Source of the DNA: Coffea arabica | Taxonomy: Eukaryota; Streptophyta; Magnoliopsida; Gentianales; Rubiaceae | DNA length: 64,000 nt | Assembly: GCF_036785885.1 (NCBI RefSeq) | Contig: NC_092315.1 | Span: 20,748,026 to 20,812,025, forward strand | Reading direction: 5' to 3' | Part shown: positions 34,022 to 46,522 of the stretch, piece by piece | Layout: each line of letters starts with the position of its first letter | Position numbering within the stretch: the stretch's first letter is position 1 | The notes under the pieces: model-generated | Told to the model about the DNA's origin: nothing | What the model saw: only the letters and a program-made list of their open reading frames with translations | The model's database searches: none | Made by a program: the position numbers and the translations under genes

Positions 34022-36905
34022 ATTTACCAATGACTGGGTAAGAGAACTACATTAACGTAAGTGATTCCTGTGGCTTGCCCACACATACAACTTTGCTTCC
34101 TCTGTTGCATCAAAAGTGCCCTATAACATCAAATATTTCTTTTCGGTCATGAGGTATCAACTTTTTCACCTAAGAATATCTAACTCCAATATGACATGAA
34201 CATTTGCACTATTATTCCAAAAATTCTCAGCATAGCTTTCTAGGAATTCTGTTGTCAGGAAGGCGATTAGTTGGAATCAGTATATATATCATCTGCTTAT
34301 GTATAATTGTATCTGAACTACAATTTCTTTGTGCTCTACACTATTCAGTTTAATGTTTGGGTATCAATTATTAACTAACCCCAGGATTGGGCTGCATCAG
34401 ACTTTGCATATATTCTATGTCTGTTGTTTGGCACGCGTTTGACCTTCTTGGGACTTAATCGCAGAAAGTGATTACCTTCTTGTCAAATTCCTAGTTAATT
34501 GATTGGCAGGCATGTTTCAAAAACTTTGCTAATTGCTAAGAGGCTTGTATGTCAATGGATTAAAAAGGAAACAGCATTCAAGAGTATTGAATTGAAGTGG
34601 TGCTCATTTTGATAATTCCTTCATTGTTCATTGAGTCACATTTGAATTTTCTTTTCTTCCTTGACCTGCATTTTTAGGGGGGAGTAGGGTGGTGTTAATG
34701 GGTACTTTTATGCCTTTGCAGTATTGGATTGAATTGCTGCTCATTTTGAAGATTCCTTCATTGTTCATTGAGTCGCATTTGTATTTTCTTTCCTTCCTTG
34801 TCCTGCGTTTTTTGGGGAGGAGTAGGGTGCTGTTAATGGGTACTGCTTTGCCTTGATTCTCTGTTAATATGAAAATAGAAGGGAACATAACACTCTCATT
34901 ATACTGATAGCACGATTCATTTCCTTAAGTAAAGTCAATCATCGAATATTGAGAGAGAGAGCCATAAACAATTTACCAAGAAAAGGACGTCCAAGCATCC
35001 TGGAAGACCCTGAAATGTATTTGCACAAAGTTTATCACATGTTCTGCCTGTGGATTCAAGTCTGGAACTTCTTTTTGCTGAAGTAGTTGCCTTTCCAGTT
35101 GGTAAACAATCTGCTGTAGACCAGAACCGAAACACTAGATAAAGTTTATTAAAGGAAACACATCTTCATACTTGCGGAACATTGATGAGTAATAAGCCAA
35201 GGAGAACACTAACTGTACAGCGCATGGGATAAGTATTGGTCTATAGTGGGTACTGTGGCCTTGATTTGTATCTACCATCTTCTGCCTACCATCTTTTGCT
35301 TGACTAATGATGTTCCACTTATCATGAGAATGGTTTATACAATACCTAATACCTAATCCTAATCCTGGTGGGGAATTGAAGAACGCTAATCTGCTGACTA
35401 AGTCGTTTTAGGGGTAAATTGAGTTATGGTACTTCAGGTGCAAGCATGCTTTACAGAATGCCAAATGAGAGAGGTGTAACCAAACAGGAAAAAGAAAGAG
35501 ATAAAACTCACGAGGGTAGATATGAAAACAGGAGGAAGAAAGGGCTCATAAAGGACTGCAATAAGCCACGCGTTCCTGCATCAAATAGGCTATTTAGTGT
35601 TTCCATTTTGAGAATCAAATTGATGGACAGAAAAATTTAAATACAAGATTTTGAAGGAAATGAATGTAAAGAATTTGAAGCATATAATGTAACTTCTGAA
35701 TGTATTGACTTTTCCAAGATTCAAAGCATTGGCCGAATGTATAATCAATTTCATTACTCTAATATCAGATAGTTCTCTTTAGGTGGATTGAGTAACAATT
35801 CTGGTTCATGGCTGCAATTTCTGGATATTTTGCTATTTGACTTTGAATTTCTTCTGTTAAGCATTAGCATCAGCTGTATTTCTATCTACAAAACAAAAAA
35901 AAATGGAACATAGTAGACTTGAAATATTAACAGTTAGAATAAGTCTTACAAGAAACTAGTCCAAATTCATTGAGACGTGATTTTGAAGCTGGCATACCAT
36001 GCTTGCTTGTCATCTTGCACCACCATGGAGATCATGGCGGTTTTACAAATTTATGCTAGAGGCATGAACGAATGTCTCTATACTGGAATCAATCTTCTCA
36101 TTTCTGTTGGAAGCATCCGGAAAACTTGTATTACATTAAACATGAAATACTTAAAGGCTGCCTCCAGAAAGCTAATTATCTGAACCTCCCTATCTTTTGT
36201 ATGCAAGAAGGCAGTGGGTGCTAGAACTAGCAGCAGACCCTACTCTATCAGATATTTGTAGCGAGCAGAGGCTTACTTGACGGTATTAATTTACCAGATG
36301 CCATGAGGTGGTGCTGAGATCATAAAGTTTGGTTGGCTTGATAGCAAAATTATTGCATTTGCTGGGTTAATACATATGTGAAAAAGTGTGAGCCTGAGAA
36401 GTTGTATCCCAGTAAAAAGAATTCAGCATTTTATCTGTTAATGACGTGAATTTATTGTGTATACGAGTAATCACCATGTCTAAGAAATCTATTTTCCAAA
36501 AACATGACTCTGTAAGTTGTTTCCACTTATATCTTGTACAGGACCAGGAGACCTCCCCCCAACACCTTACGGATTTCCAAACTTGTAAATCAAATTTTTT
36601 TGGAGCATGACATGAAATGATATGATCAACACTAAGTTGATGGATTTTGTTGAAATAAGGGCGTCTTATTCTCTCCTCAACCAGACAAGTGAACATAATA
36701 TAGGATCTTGAAAGTTTAAAACCAATAATTGAGGTGGCTTAGGAATAAATATGAAGTCAACTAAAGTCAATCATAGACAAAGGGCTGAAGCGATAAACAA
36801 CCACGTAATATTGGTTTCTGAGATAACATCCAGTACTCACCAAGAGCTCGAGCTATCCTCATCTGGCCTGCTGCTATTGATTGCCTTCGACTTCTTCAAG
36901 GTAAG
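34022..36905. other. Intergenic before the second F-box gene
   Basis: No domain was recognised on either strand in 2.9 kb. Short frames at 34935-35135 (minus), 35419-35640, 35977-36183 and 36367-36696 (minus) show no family motif. The only structure seen is the 137-bp duplication listed separately. The segment just before 36906 should contain the promoter of the next gene but shows no clear core element. Confidence 0.4.
34584..34856 (+). repeat. 137-bp tandem duplication
   Basis: Two diverged copies begin at 34584 (GTATTGAATTGAAGTGGTGC) and 34721 (GTATTGGATTGAATTGCTGC). Each contains GATTCCTTCATTGTTCATTG or a close variant, a CTTCCTTG run and GGAGTAGGGTG followed by TGTTAATGGGTAC. No coding content. 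Confidence 0.8.
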
Positions 36906-38063
36906 ATGAATAACGAAGAAAACCTTGAAGATCAAACTTCAAACGCTACCACGGACAGCCAGGTTGCTAGATCACAAGATTCAGACCAATCCATCCTCCC
37001 AAACCTCCCTTTTGAACTCATCACTGAGATCCTCCTAAGGCTACCAGTCAAGTCTCTCTTGAAATTCAGGTGTGTTTCGAAATCTTGGCTTTCTTTGACC
37101 TTTAGCTCACGATTCATCAAAGCCCACCTCAAGTTGTCTGATGATGATACGGAATACACTCATCACAAGGTCATTTTACTTGATTTATCACATGCTATTG
37201 TCAAGTCTTGTTCTCTTCAATCTTTTCTTGATACACCATCGGCTGATCTTGCAACTGATGTTTCACTCCCAGAGGAATTAGTCAAGCGTTCATTTTGTAT
37301 GGTGGGCTCTTGTGATGGATTGATTTGCCTTGAGGCTAGGTATGATTTGTACTTGTGGAACCCTTGTACAAGAAAGTGCAAGAAATTGCCTGGGCCTACT
37401 TTTGAAGGGAGACCTGGATGGTTTTATTGTGTCTACGGGTTTGGATATGACAAGTCTAGTGATGATTATAAAGTAGTAGCCATCTTAGCAGAGAGATCAA
37501 AACTGGATGGTATATACCGTGTCACGCAAGTGAGGATTTACAGTATAAGCACTGATTCCTGGAGGAGTATCGGAAATTTTAGGGAAGGAGTAGAATTGGA
37601 CAAACCAGGAAAGCTTTTTAATGGGAAGCTGCACTGGGTGGTACGTCCTTGCGTTGTTTCAATTAATTTAGAAAATGAGATGTGTGAGGAATTTGAGCTG
37701 CCTTATTACGGAGAACATGGAATTGATCCAGCATTAGGGGAATTCGAAGGAAAGTTTGCCGTGCTCTGTCATCATTACCTTACTGTTGATGTGTGGGTTA
37801 TGAAGGAGTACGGAGTTAAAGAGTCCTGGACCAAGATCTTTAATGTCATAGATGGAGATGATCTTTGGTATAAATTTTATTCCCCACCACTATTTTTTCA
37901 AAAGAAAAATGGTGAAGTTGTTGTCTTACATGGATCGATTCTGATGGTATATGATCTGAAAAATTATCCTGACAATAACCCTCAACTTAATAGATTCCAT
38001 GGATATGCTGAAGCAAATATGTATGTTGAAAGCTTGGTTCAACCGTGGCTTATGATGGACTAA
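36906..38063 (+). CDS. F-box/FBA-domain protein (intact, second paralogue)
   Basis: Single-exon 385-codon gene. The F-box is at residues 33-75 (NLPFELITEILLRLPVKSLL, then FRCVSKSWLSL and RFIKAHL). It is followed by a polar linker and an FBA region with VGSCDGLICLE, LYLWNPCTRKCKKLPG, YGFGYDKSSDDYKVVAI, GKLHWVV, VWVMKEYGVKESWTKIF and the C-terminal YVESLVQPW. Length and motif order match the large plant F-box family that acts as SKP1-binding substrate receptor of SCF E3 ligases. The substrate is unknown. The start MNNEENLED follows in-frame sequence without an earlier ATG. It resembles the gene at 25346 closely enough to suggest local duplication. Confidence 0.94.
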   Translation: MNNEENLEDQTSNATTDSQVARSQDSDQSILPNLPFELITEILLRLPVKSLLKFRCVSKSWLSLTFSSRFIKAHLKLSDDDTEYTHHKVILLDLSHAIVKSCSLQSFLDTPSADLATDVSLPEELVKRSFCMVGSCDGLICLEARYDLYLWNPCTRKCKKLPGPTFEGRPGWFYCVYGFGYDKSSDDYKVVAILAERSKLDGIYRVTQVRIYSISTDSWRSIGNFREGVELDKPGKLFNGKLHWVVRPCVVSINLENEMCEEFELPYYGEHGIDPALGEFEGKFAVLCHHYLTVDVWVMKEYGVKESWTKIFNVIDGDDLWYKFYSPPLFFQKKNGEVVVLHGSILMVYDLKNYPDNNPQLNRFHGYAEANMYVESLVQPWLMMD

Positions 38064-41036
38064 GAGGATATAGCAGTGACAGTGGTCAAAGAGGCTAATT
38101 GAACTATTGAAGTAACTGCTTTAAGCAATCTTAATATGCAAGTAATCATTGTAAGGATCATTCCCACAGAACTAGTTGTTTGTTCAACTCCATAAAGTCG
38201 TCTTAGCAATCTGGTAGATAATGCTTCTTGTCCTGATCAGATTCTTCTTCTGGTAGTTTTGGTTGACTTGGCAAGTACATCCTATCTTGTTGCAAATTTC
38301 TTTCTTGGTTGTCTTATGTTTACAGGCTAATTTGAGCTATAATTTGGGGCATTCATCGCAACGCATAGATCCGACTTGATGCTCCTCTGTTGCTTGTGTT
38401 GTTACTCCCTGATGTAATACGCTACATCGGAGTTAAGAATAAAGTTGCTAGTGGTTAACAATCAGGTCAACAATGTCCCAAGAAGATGGTTAAAGTTCAC
38501 CTCTGATGCACCTGTGCTGCTGTCTCACACATGGTCTTTTGGGGTATGCTGAATGCAGCATGTCCAACTCAATCTGCACCTTGTACCTGATGATTTCTGT
38601 TGGTCACTTGGAGAAGGTGATCAGAGTTTTATTGTATTGAGTTAGATAATTTTGCAATGCAGAAGAAAATGAAATCCCACTTGAGTCATTGTTTCAGTCC
38701 CTCAAAGTCTCAACTCTATGATCTTGTAGCTTGATAATCTGCTGGTCCATGTGAAGTTCCTAATACAGAACCCATAATAATGCTTCCAAATTGTTGCTGC
38801 AGATTCTTGTGGAGATTCCTGTCTCCAGCTTAAACATTTGTAGTACATTATGGTATCGAAACCATTGGGAATCAAAGATTTTAGTTTGAAGATTGGTAAT
38901 TGACAGGAAGATACTTCATTGTATCTATTTTATGGTTTGCACATTATTGATATCTTAAATCAGAATTCTCTTTTTTTTTTATCAATGAACAATTATTAAT
39001 CTTTGATTTATCACAAATTGATTTCCGTTTTTTGCATAATTTGCTAAAGGTTAGGGGAAGGGAATAATGAGGTTAAAATGTTCCACAAGCTCATTGAAAT
39101 GTTCAATTCACCACATAGGCTAAAGTAGTTAAACAATTACAACCCTGATTTGTTAATAGAAATGAGAAATGATTCACTAGAAGAAATTCATTGCTGTGAT
39201 CTACTTTTTAATGTGGCTTTGATTCTTAAATTAATTAAGAAATTGGCCAGGATGTAGGCCAGAATAGTACCATAGAATTTAACTATGAATTTTAAAATTC
39301 AACTTAAGAAGTAATTAAATGCTTTGAACAGATAAAATTATGCTTACTCTTTTTTATTTTTCAAATTATTGCTGTTGTAATTAAGTTTTTTTTTTTTTTT
39401 GACCTTTTTTCGTCTTGCCTTCCTACTGTATACCGGAGTTGGGGAGCTGCATGAAAGCCTAAGAGGAGAAGTTTGGAAGTTTCACAAGTTCGAACGGGAA
39501 AAGAGGTATTATTTTTGTGGGCCGATCCTGATTTGCCTGGACGTGTTTGTGCAATAACCATGGGAATGACCTTGGGCTGGCCCAAACATATATTGCTATG
39601 TGGAAAATTGAAATCAAGATGGCCTTGTAGTTTTAACAATTGCACCGACTTTTCCTGTTTGTACTATTTCAGTAACAATATAAACCCAGCAGCCTATAAT
39701 GATCCTTAAAAATCCTAAAATATCCCATATGTTAGTGGGGGAAAAGCCACTCGTCACTTTCATCCTCGCTGCAACCATTGCAAATGGCAGATCCACCACG
39801 CTAACCAACTCATCAGCCACTAAAATTGGATTTTCAGATTCCCAAAATTTTTGACAATTCAAAACCATCCATTGTTACCCTAAAACTGCCAATTCAAATC
39901 AACTATAACTACTACCTCCAAAACTCAAATTTTGCCAACCACCTAATCCTTAGCCTCGATTTTTTGGCGACTGACATCAAAAGAAACTCTTCTGACATCC
40001 TAGAAAATCTTTGTTTTTTCACAAATTTGGATGATAGCGTAACTTCCAATTCCTCTTTCTACTTTTTGCCATCACTTTTGTTTTCTAATCTCTTTTATTA
40101 TCATCCTTTTATCCGCACCAACAACTTGTAATTTGGGAATTTCAATTTGATAATTTTCCCAATTTATTTATAATGGAGAAGATCTGATGATATGATACAA
40201 AGATTGGGATGAAATGCACAATAGTGAAACAAACTGTGGTTATAGCTAAGGAAGGAAAAAATAGAGGAGTAGGAGGAAGAGAGAGCTGCCGTTCGTTAAG
40301 GATAGAAGACTGACCGTAGTTGCAAGGCATCAGTTATTCAATTTTTGCTGTATGAGATTATGTAAAAGTAAAGGTTATTGTAGTCATTTTACCGCTTGGA
40401 GGGCAGTCAGTGTAATTACTTAAACCTGAGGGCAGCTGAGCGAAATTGTCAAGAACCTTGGGAAAGGTTTCTAAAATTATCCCTTTTAAAATACTTGGGT
40501 ACCTTTCTATTGAGTCCAATTTGCTCCCGAATAACTAACATTACTTAGTGAACGAATATTGCAATCATAAACCAACTGATTTTTCAATAACTTGAATGTG
40601 TATTCTCATTTTTCTTCCTTGTCTTTCTCCCTGAGAATTTGCTTTTTGATTCTGCAAGCTGGTAGACATGTTGATTGTCAAATATTTTTAATTAAGAAAC
40701 AGAAGGGTTGAATGGAAATAAGATTTTTGGCACCATCGGTACTATTCTGCTGGTTATGATGAGAAGCAACTTCACAAATTCACGGCTTTTTTTGGGATTA
40801 GGGGCACAAATGATTGTCAGATCAACTATTTTTTATCAGTTTTGTCAACTTCTACAAGATGTCTATTCATTTCTTTAGGGTGTAATTCACTTTGAATATG
40901 AAATAAACATAGAACAAATTTTTGTGAATCTCACACATAACATTCAAAATGATATATATGCAGTGATCTAAGTGTTACATTTTTTCAGAGTTCACCTATA
41001 AAAAATGACAATAAATCATGATATTATTAAACGATA
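38064..41036. other. Intergenic; one Mutator-type terminus
   Basis: No gene was recognised. The + frame at 39473-39709 and the frame at 39826-40131 have no domain. At 40384-40483 the sequence reads GGAAAGGTTTCTAAAATTATCCC at its right edge, the same terminal inverted repeat as the MITE at 46523-47326, with ACCTGAGGGCAGCTGAGC-type sub-terminal sequence. No matching left end was found, so this is a solitary or decayed terminus. Confidence 0.45.
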
Positions 41037-41041
41037 GACAC

Positions 41042-44000
41042 TGTGACAGCCCCACCTCCCCCTAAGGCGAACCAGAGGGTTCGGCGGACCGCCTGCCCAA
41101 CTCTCGCCGGAACTCAGTCGTTCACTTCAGTTCTCAATTAAAATCGAAATAAATCACAGGAATAAATATAACAACAACCTAAAACTTAACGCAAAACTTA
41201 TGTACATTACTATCTCAAAAGGAAGTACAAACATCGAATATACAAAGGTTCTCAATTCACCACACCTCCAACCCGTGCCAAGCACTAGGGCGAGAACCAT
41301 TACAAAAGAAACAAAAGAACTATACTGGCTAGTCTATATCGAGTTCACGTCCTTGCTCGCCTTCCCCTGTTAAGGAAAACAAACTAAAGGGGTGAGTTAA
41401 AAACTCAATGAGATTCCAAACACATAATCAACAACAAAGCCAATACATTAACCATCGATAATCAATAATTCAAGAAACATTTACAATGGAAAGCGATAAT
41501 AACACATACATTAAAAGGATACGGGCTCACAGGGAGCCATTTGTTCGTTCATTCGTTCGTTTGTTCTCCTGTCATTCCCCTTATTCCTCCAATCATTTGA
41601 AAATGCATTTTTGTAAGTAAAACCCCCGTTTTTCGTTCATTTCATTCACCCCCTCCTGGACGTTGGCCAGGCTCCACCAACCTACAAGGTAATACTCGAG
41701 TATACCAACGTTCACACTCAGGGTCACCATATCGCCCGACCGAGTCCGCTTCTGGCTCGAGTCGATCGGTAACGAAGGGCAGGGCCCAGTTCAGCCAAAA
41801 AGCTTACATCATGCACAACTAATGTATCAATCATTAAATCGTTGAAAATTTCACGTTTCATTTAGGTCGAGCGCGATAAAATATACGCTCGCCTAGAAAA
41901 TTCGTTTTGGAAATCATTGGAAACACTTAACACATTATCAAACAATAACAACAAGTCATGAAGTCAAGGAAAATATAACAAACAAGGAACACTCACCTAT
42001 GTACGCAAAACAACGTGCAAAATATCCTTCCGGATATTATCTTTAATCACCGAGAAAACCTAAGATTAAACGAGAAGGAATATTACAACTCATCTAGCAC
42101 AAACAATTACGTGAAATCAACGAAACTCGACAAATGATGAGTAGAACGTATAAAAAGACTTTAAAGTGAAACGAGGACATTTGGACCCGTGGACAAAAAT
42201 AATTAGGGTTTCATAGACCAAACGTAAAACTAAACTCAAAAGGGTTATAAAATTTTTCAATGGAAACACTTGAACCAAAGACAAGTCGGAATCCAACTAG
42301 ATAGGCTAAGAAATACTATTTTCGGGATCGTTTATATGGTTCAAAATCATCTCATATTCAAGTAGATATTATAGACTAAATGTCTTAATGAAATTCATGT
42401 AAAAGGGAGGACAAAATACTCAAGAAAACCCTAAACCACTCCTTTTTATTTGGGTAAGAGTAAGTAAACATTTGGAGTTTCCAATTGAAGAAGGATCATG
42501 TTTTAAGATGGAAAACGGTTATAGTATTTGCCAAACGAAAATATACAAGTTCAAATAGAAACTTAGCCCTCGAGCGAAAATTTGGGCAGCACGCCCTTTG
42601 TATTTACCTATTTTTTCAGCCATTTATGGCTTCATTGTTTTCCTCAATCAATCCCAAAGTCACACACAATATCATCTCATTTCAATAGCCATTCCATAGG
42701 CTCAAAGTCATACAAGTACAAAATCAAGCTAACGACATGTGCGGAAATGAAGTTTAGCAAAAGGACAGATTTGATGTGATTTTGCGTAATGGACATAACC
42801 GAGGCTACGCTTATCGGATTGAGGTGTAATTTATACCGTTTGAAGCTAAGACAAAGAGCTATAACTTTGATGAAGACTACTTAGTCCAGTTCTCACCCTA
42901 ACTAGGTCAAATGTACCAAAACAACTCCAGATTTTCCAGTTCGAGGCTCACTGTGAAATTCAACTAGCAGTCCTGATTCATTCACTCATATCTCAGCACA
43001 CACAACTCCAATTCAGGTAATTCCAAAGCCATTTGAAAGCTAAGACACAAGGCTATAATTCTTAAGTAGACATCAACAACCAATTCGGTAATATTCCTGG
43101 TCAAACTAACCACTTACATAAGCTGATTATCAGTTTCGGACAGAAACAGGGTAGCAGGGGTATTTTGGTCTTTTCACAGGCTACATTGCTCCAATTGAGC
43201 TGAAATTTTACAGGAAACTATAAAACATTATTTCCTACAACTTTTATGTTTTGGGCAAGAGCTGATTCGGCCTCCATCATGGCCTAACAGGTCCAGGCAG
43301 AACAGGGTAAAAATGAAACCCTAAACTGGAATTCATGCATTCAAGTGCTAATTTTCCACAAAACAACATCTAAAACAACTAAAAACCACTAATAAGCAAT
43401 TAATTGAAGTAAAGAGGATGTTCTTGGTAAAATATCTTAAAATCACAAGAAAGGTAGGAGCTTAATCTTTCCTCCTCCAAAATAACTCCACCAACACCTT
43501 TAACCTTCCCTAATGATCACTTGTATGGTGTAGTTTGTGATTTGGTTGGTTGAGACTCAAGATTTGAGCAAATTTGGAAGCTAGAAATTGAAGAGCTCTC
43601 TCTTGTTTTCCTCCTCAAGAGGTTCGGCCAAGACACAAGAAAAATGAGAGAAAATTGAGTCAAAATTGACTTTAGGAAAGTTAAGAAGGTCTTGGTCAAA
43701 TCCAACATCCAATGGGTTTGTGACACTTGGCACCTTGCTTGCTTAAGCTTATCTCTTTGTCTCTCTAATACTAATCCATATAGGCAACTTCTAATTATCT
43801 CTTAGCACCTTGTAAAATAATATCACTTAACCAAACTCCAACAAGTTGTCAAAAATATATCGCATTTACCGCACTAGCGGGTCCCACGTCCATAATACAC
43901 TTCAAACTCAACGTACACTAATTCATACTAGGAAGATGATTTTAAAACTGTACTTACTTGTAAAAATGCATAGAAAATTTAATATTTCCAAGGAAAGTAT

Positions 44001-44062
44001 AAAATATAGTCAAAGAAATAAAATAATGTTGAGAAAATGTGAAATTTTTTTGGGTCCTCACA
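41042..44062 (-). mobile_element. Complete solo LTR, Tekay/Del-like Gypsy, TSD GACAC
   Basis: This 3021-bp unit reads TGTGACAGCCCCACCTCCCC at the left and GGGTCCTCACA at the right. It is flanked by GACAC at 41037-41041 and 44063-44067. In family sense it starts at 44062 on the minus strand (TGTGAGGACCC) and ends in GGGGCTGTCACA. Landmarks shared with the copies at 10-12 kb and 17-18 kb include the inverse GAGTTCCGGCGAGAG block near 41100, GCGCGATAAAATATACGC near 41871 and the CGCACTAGCGGGTCCCACG region near 43870. No internal domain is present. Confidence 0.9.
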
Positions 44063-44631
44063 GACACAAATATGAAAATCCCTAAAATCAACGAGATGGT
44101 TATCTATTAATTTGTTTCTATCTTTTAATTCATACGTCTTTTAATAGAATTTTTCTTTTTTTATTTAACCAATGATGGCTGTAAACCTTGACGGCCACTC
44201 TAATGACTGCCCTTGCCCCAAGCCATGATTTGGATTTGGATTTGAATTGACAGAGCATCGTGACTGGTAGGAATTTGAGAATATCTCCCAAAATTTCATT
44301 GGGCAAGTGGGAAAGCTATCCTTCAATACCTACCATAGACTTCAAAGCTTAAAATTCATACGTTAAGCACTAACAAGAGTTTTGGATAATCCATACCATG
44401 CTAACTAAAGTTTGTCCAAACATATTCACTCAAAAAATGTCTTAGCTATGGATCAGCGCTTTTACAATAAAAGAAAGAAACAAATCAAAAAGGATGCAAA
44501 GAACTAAGCTAGAGAATTCTAGTAAGCTAAAATTATATAACGAGCAAAACTATCCATGAATAGTTATCTATATATTACGTACAAACCAAGAAACAGTATG
44601 ACAAAGAAACAGTGAACTAAGCCACAAAATT

Positions 44632-45308
44632 TTTCATATCCATACTTACTATTTGATAAACAACTATAATAATAATTTTATCAATATAATAGGATACTTT
44701 TGATGGTACTTCATTGTAGATTTAGATTTATAAGATAGAAAAAAAAAATGTTGAAATAATTCATTTAGAGTTTATAAAATTTTCAAATAGTGAAATTATC
44801 ATAATTTAGTAGTGATTTTGGGTTATTTCTTTTTAATTTATTTTTAATCTTAGTACCAAAAAATAGAAAACAAAGATCAGTAAAAACATTAGATTACATA
44901 TAAAATTAACTCGTTAAAAAAATCACTAATTCGACATTTGGTTACAATAGAAACTAGAATCAATAGTGGTAGTTCTACAATTTTATCGGCGAAAAATTAA
45001 AAAATAGGAATAAGAAGGAAAAAAAATGAAAAAAAATGAAAAAAAAATTTAAAACTCTTTCATTTTTTTTTTGGCGAAACCCCTTTTTACGGGGCCAGGT
45101 TGCCAATCCCTAATTTATTAATAAACTTGAAAAATTTACTTCTAAAACTCATTCTAAATATAAGAATACCAAATAAGAGAATTTCATGAAAATATTCAAG
45201 GGTAAAATTGTTATTTTAAATGAAAAAGGAGGTATATGTAATTTTTTAAATCTCAAGGGAATTTAGTGAAATTATCGAAAGCCTCAGGGAGGTTTCTGAA
45301 ATTATCCC
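44632..45308. mobile_element. Truncated copy of the Mutator-type MITE
   Basis: The body parallels the complete element at 46523-47326 (ATTTGATAAACAA, GATACTTTTGATGGTA, TTTGGTTACAATAGAAACTAGA in order). The right end is the same terminus GAGGTTTCTGAAATTATCCC at 45308. The left terminus is missing. A segment at about 45058-45135 (T-run, GGCGAAACCCC, GGGGCCAGGTTGCCAATCCC) is absent from the other copy. It looks like a later insertion, possibly the tail of a non-LTR element on the minus strand. Confidence 0.65.
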
Positions 45309-45517
45309 ATTTTTCTATCATCATACGTGGAAGCTGGATCCGAGTATTCCAGGCTCCAGCAGCCTTCTCTGAGGCGGACCCCAGACGAGAGAAAAGAAAG
45401 TAGCGAAGAGAATCAAATCCCGGAAAGATCACAAGACGTGGCATTTTGTTCATCAAGTCATGTGTATGCAGACATTTCCCTTGAGAACGAATTAAATTCA
45501 GTCATGGATTACGAATT

Positions 45518-45566
45518 TCTGATGTGAAACTTTTTTTTTTTTTTTGACATAATCTGATGTGAAACT
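45518..45566 (-). mobile_element. Tiny retroposed insertion with 14-bp target duplication
   Basis: TCTGATGTGAAACT occurs at 45518-45531 and 45553-45566. Between the copies lies a run of about 14 T followed by GACATAA. On the minus strand this is a few bases followed by a poly(A) tail, flanked by a 14-bp duplication. That is the signature of target-primed reverse transcription by a LINE or SINE aborted almost at once. Confidence 0.6.
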
Positions 45567-46093
45567 CAAATCTAAATCTAAGTGTTATTGATAACATTAC
45601 TTTAGAGTATACGACAAAGCCATACGGTAACAATGACTTGGAAAATATAAATCACCATTGGCAACATTTGTTGTTATAGGTGCTGCTAATGTGTATGACA
45701 ATTGAAGGCCCTAATATTATTGATAATATTAGCTCTTAATTACTATTACTATTATTATTATTATTATTGATAACATTAATTATTAATTACAAATTACAAT
45801 GTGACATTTCGAGCACAGACTAATTGCCACCATTGGCAATATTATTTGTTAATTAGAAATTCTTAATGTGTAAGTCAATTCAAAGTCTTAATGTTATTGA
45901 TGGCATTAGTTATTAATCACCAATATTATTAATAACGTTACAATCTTTTTTTTGTCTTGGAAGAGATTAGATTCCACAACTTTTAAGACATAAAGTTTCG
46001 AGTTTAACCATTAAACTAAAACTTTTTTGACATTATTGATAACATTACACATGAATTCGTAATTCATAATTTGACACTTGTACCAAAGAATAG

Positions 46094-46256
46094 CGTGTTT
46101 GGATATGTTTCTATTTGCAAAAAATTATTTGATTGCATCATAAACATCATTTTTAATCACCTTTTTATTTTTTTTAATCATCTTTTTATCTACATACATC
46201 GCATTATAAAAATTGCTATGATGTTATGCTAAAAATATGTTTCCAAATAATCTCCA
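46094..46256. mobile_element. Small MITE, probably hAT-like
   Basis: The segment opens GTGTTTGGATATGTTTC and closes AAATATGTTTCCAAATAATC, with weak inverted ends of the GTTTGGAT type. It carries the A/T-rich filler typical of this common plant MITE, including TTAATCACCTTTTTATT twice. Superfamily and exact ends are not certain because no 8-bp duplication was confirmed. Confidence 0.4.
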
Positions 46257-46522
46257 ATTTAAAAACTTAGTTTAAACTCACACCTCCCTAATGTGGTTCT
46301 CGATTCAAGGTTCGAGCTTTAGTATATTAATATATTACTATGAATTGGTAATTGAATTACGTTTATGCCATATTGGATTACTATCATGTATAGTTGTATA
46401 CCCATTGGGCAACTAAATGGCACTAAGAAGTTCTAAACTGAAATCAATGTAAAGATTTTTTTTCCATTTGCAACATTTTTTTTTCTTTTTCAAAATAAGT
46501 GGAGTCCAGTACTTTTAATTTT

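Noticed and set aside
34935-35135. A 66-codon minus-strand frame with a Cys-containing middle part
   Set aside because: No recognisable domain and no neighbouring exon. It probably arises by chance in intergenic DNA.
39291-40492. Possible 9-bp duplication TTTTAAAAT linking 39291 with the Mutator-type end at 40483
   Set aside because: The left copy is not followed by a GGGATAATTT terminus, so the match is likely chance in A/T-rich DNA.
45945-46030. Possible tRNA-derived SINE on the minus strand (TAGTTTAATGGTTAAACTC resembling box A)
   Set aside because: The box B region is too degenerate and no flanking duplication was found. It is not listed as a feature.
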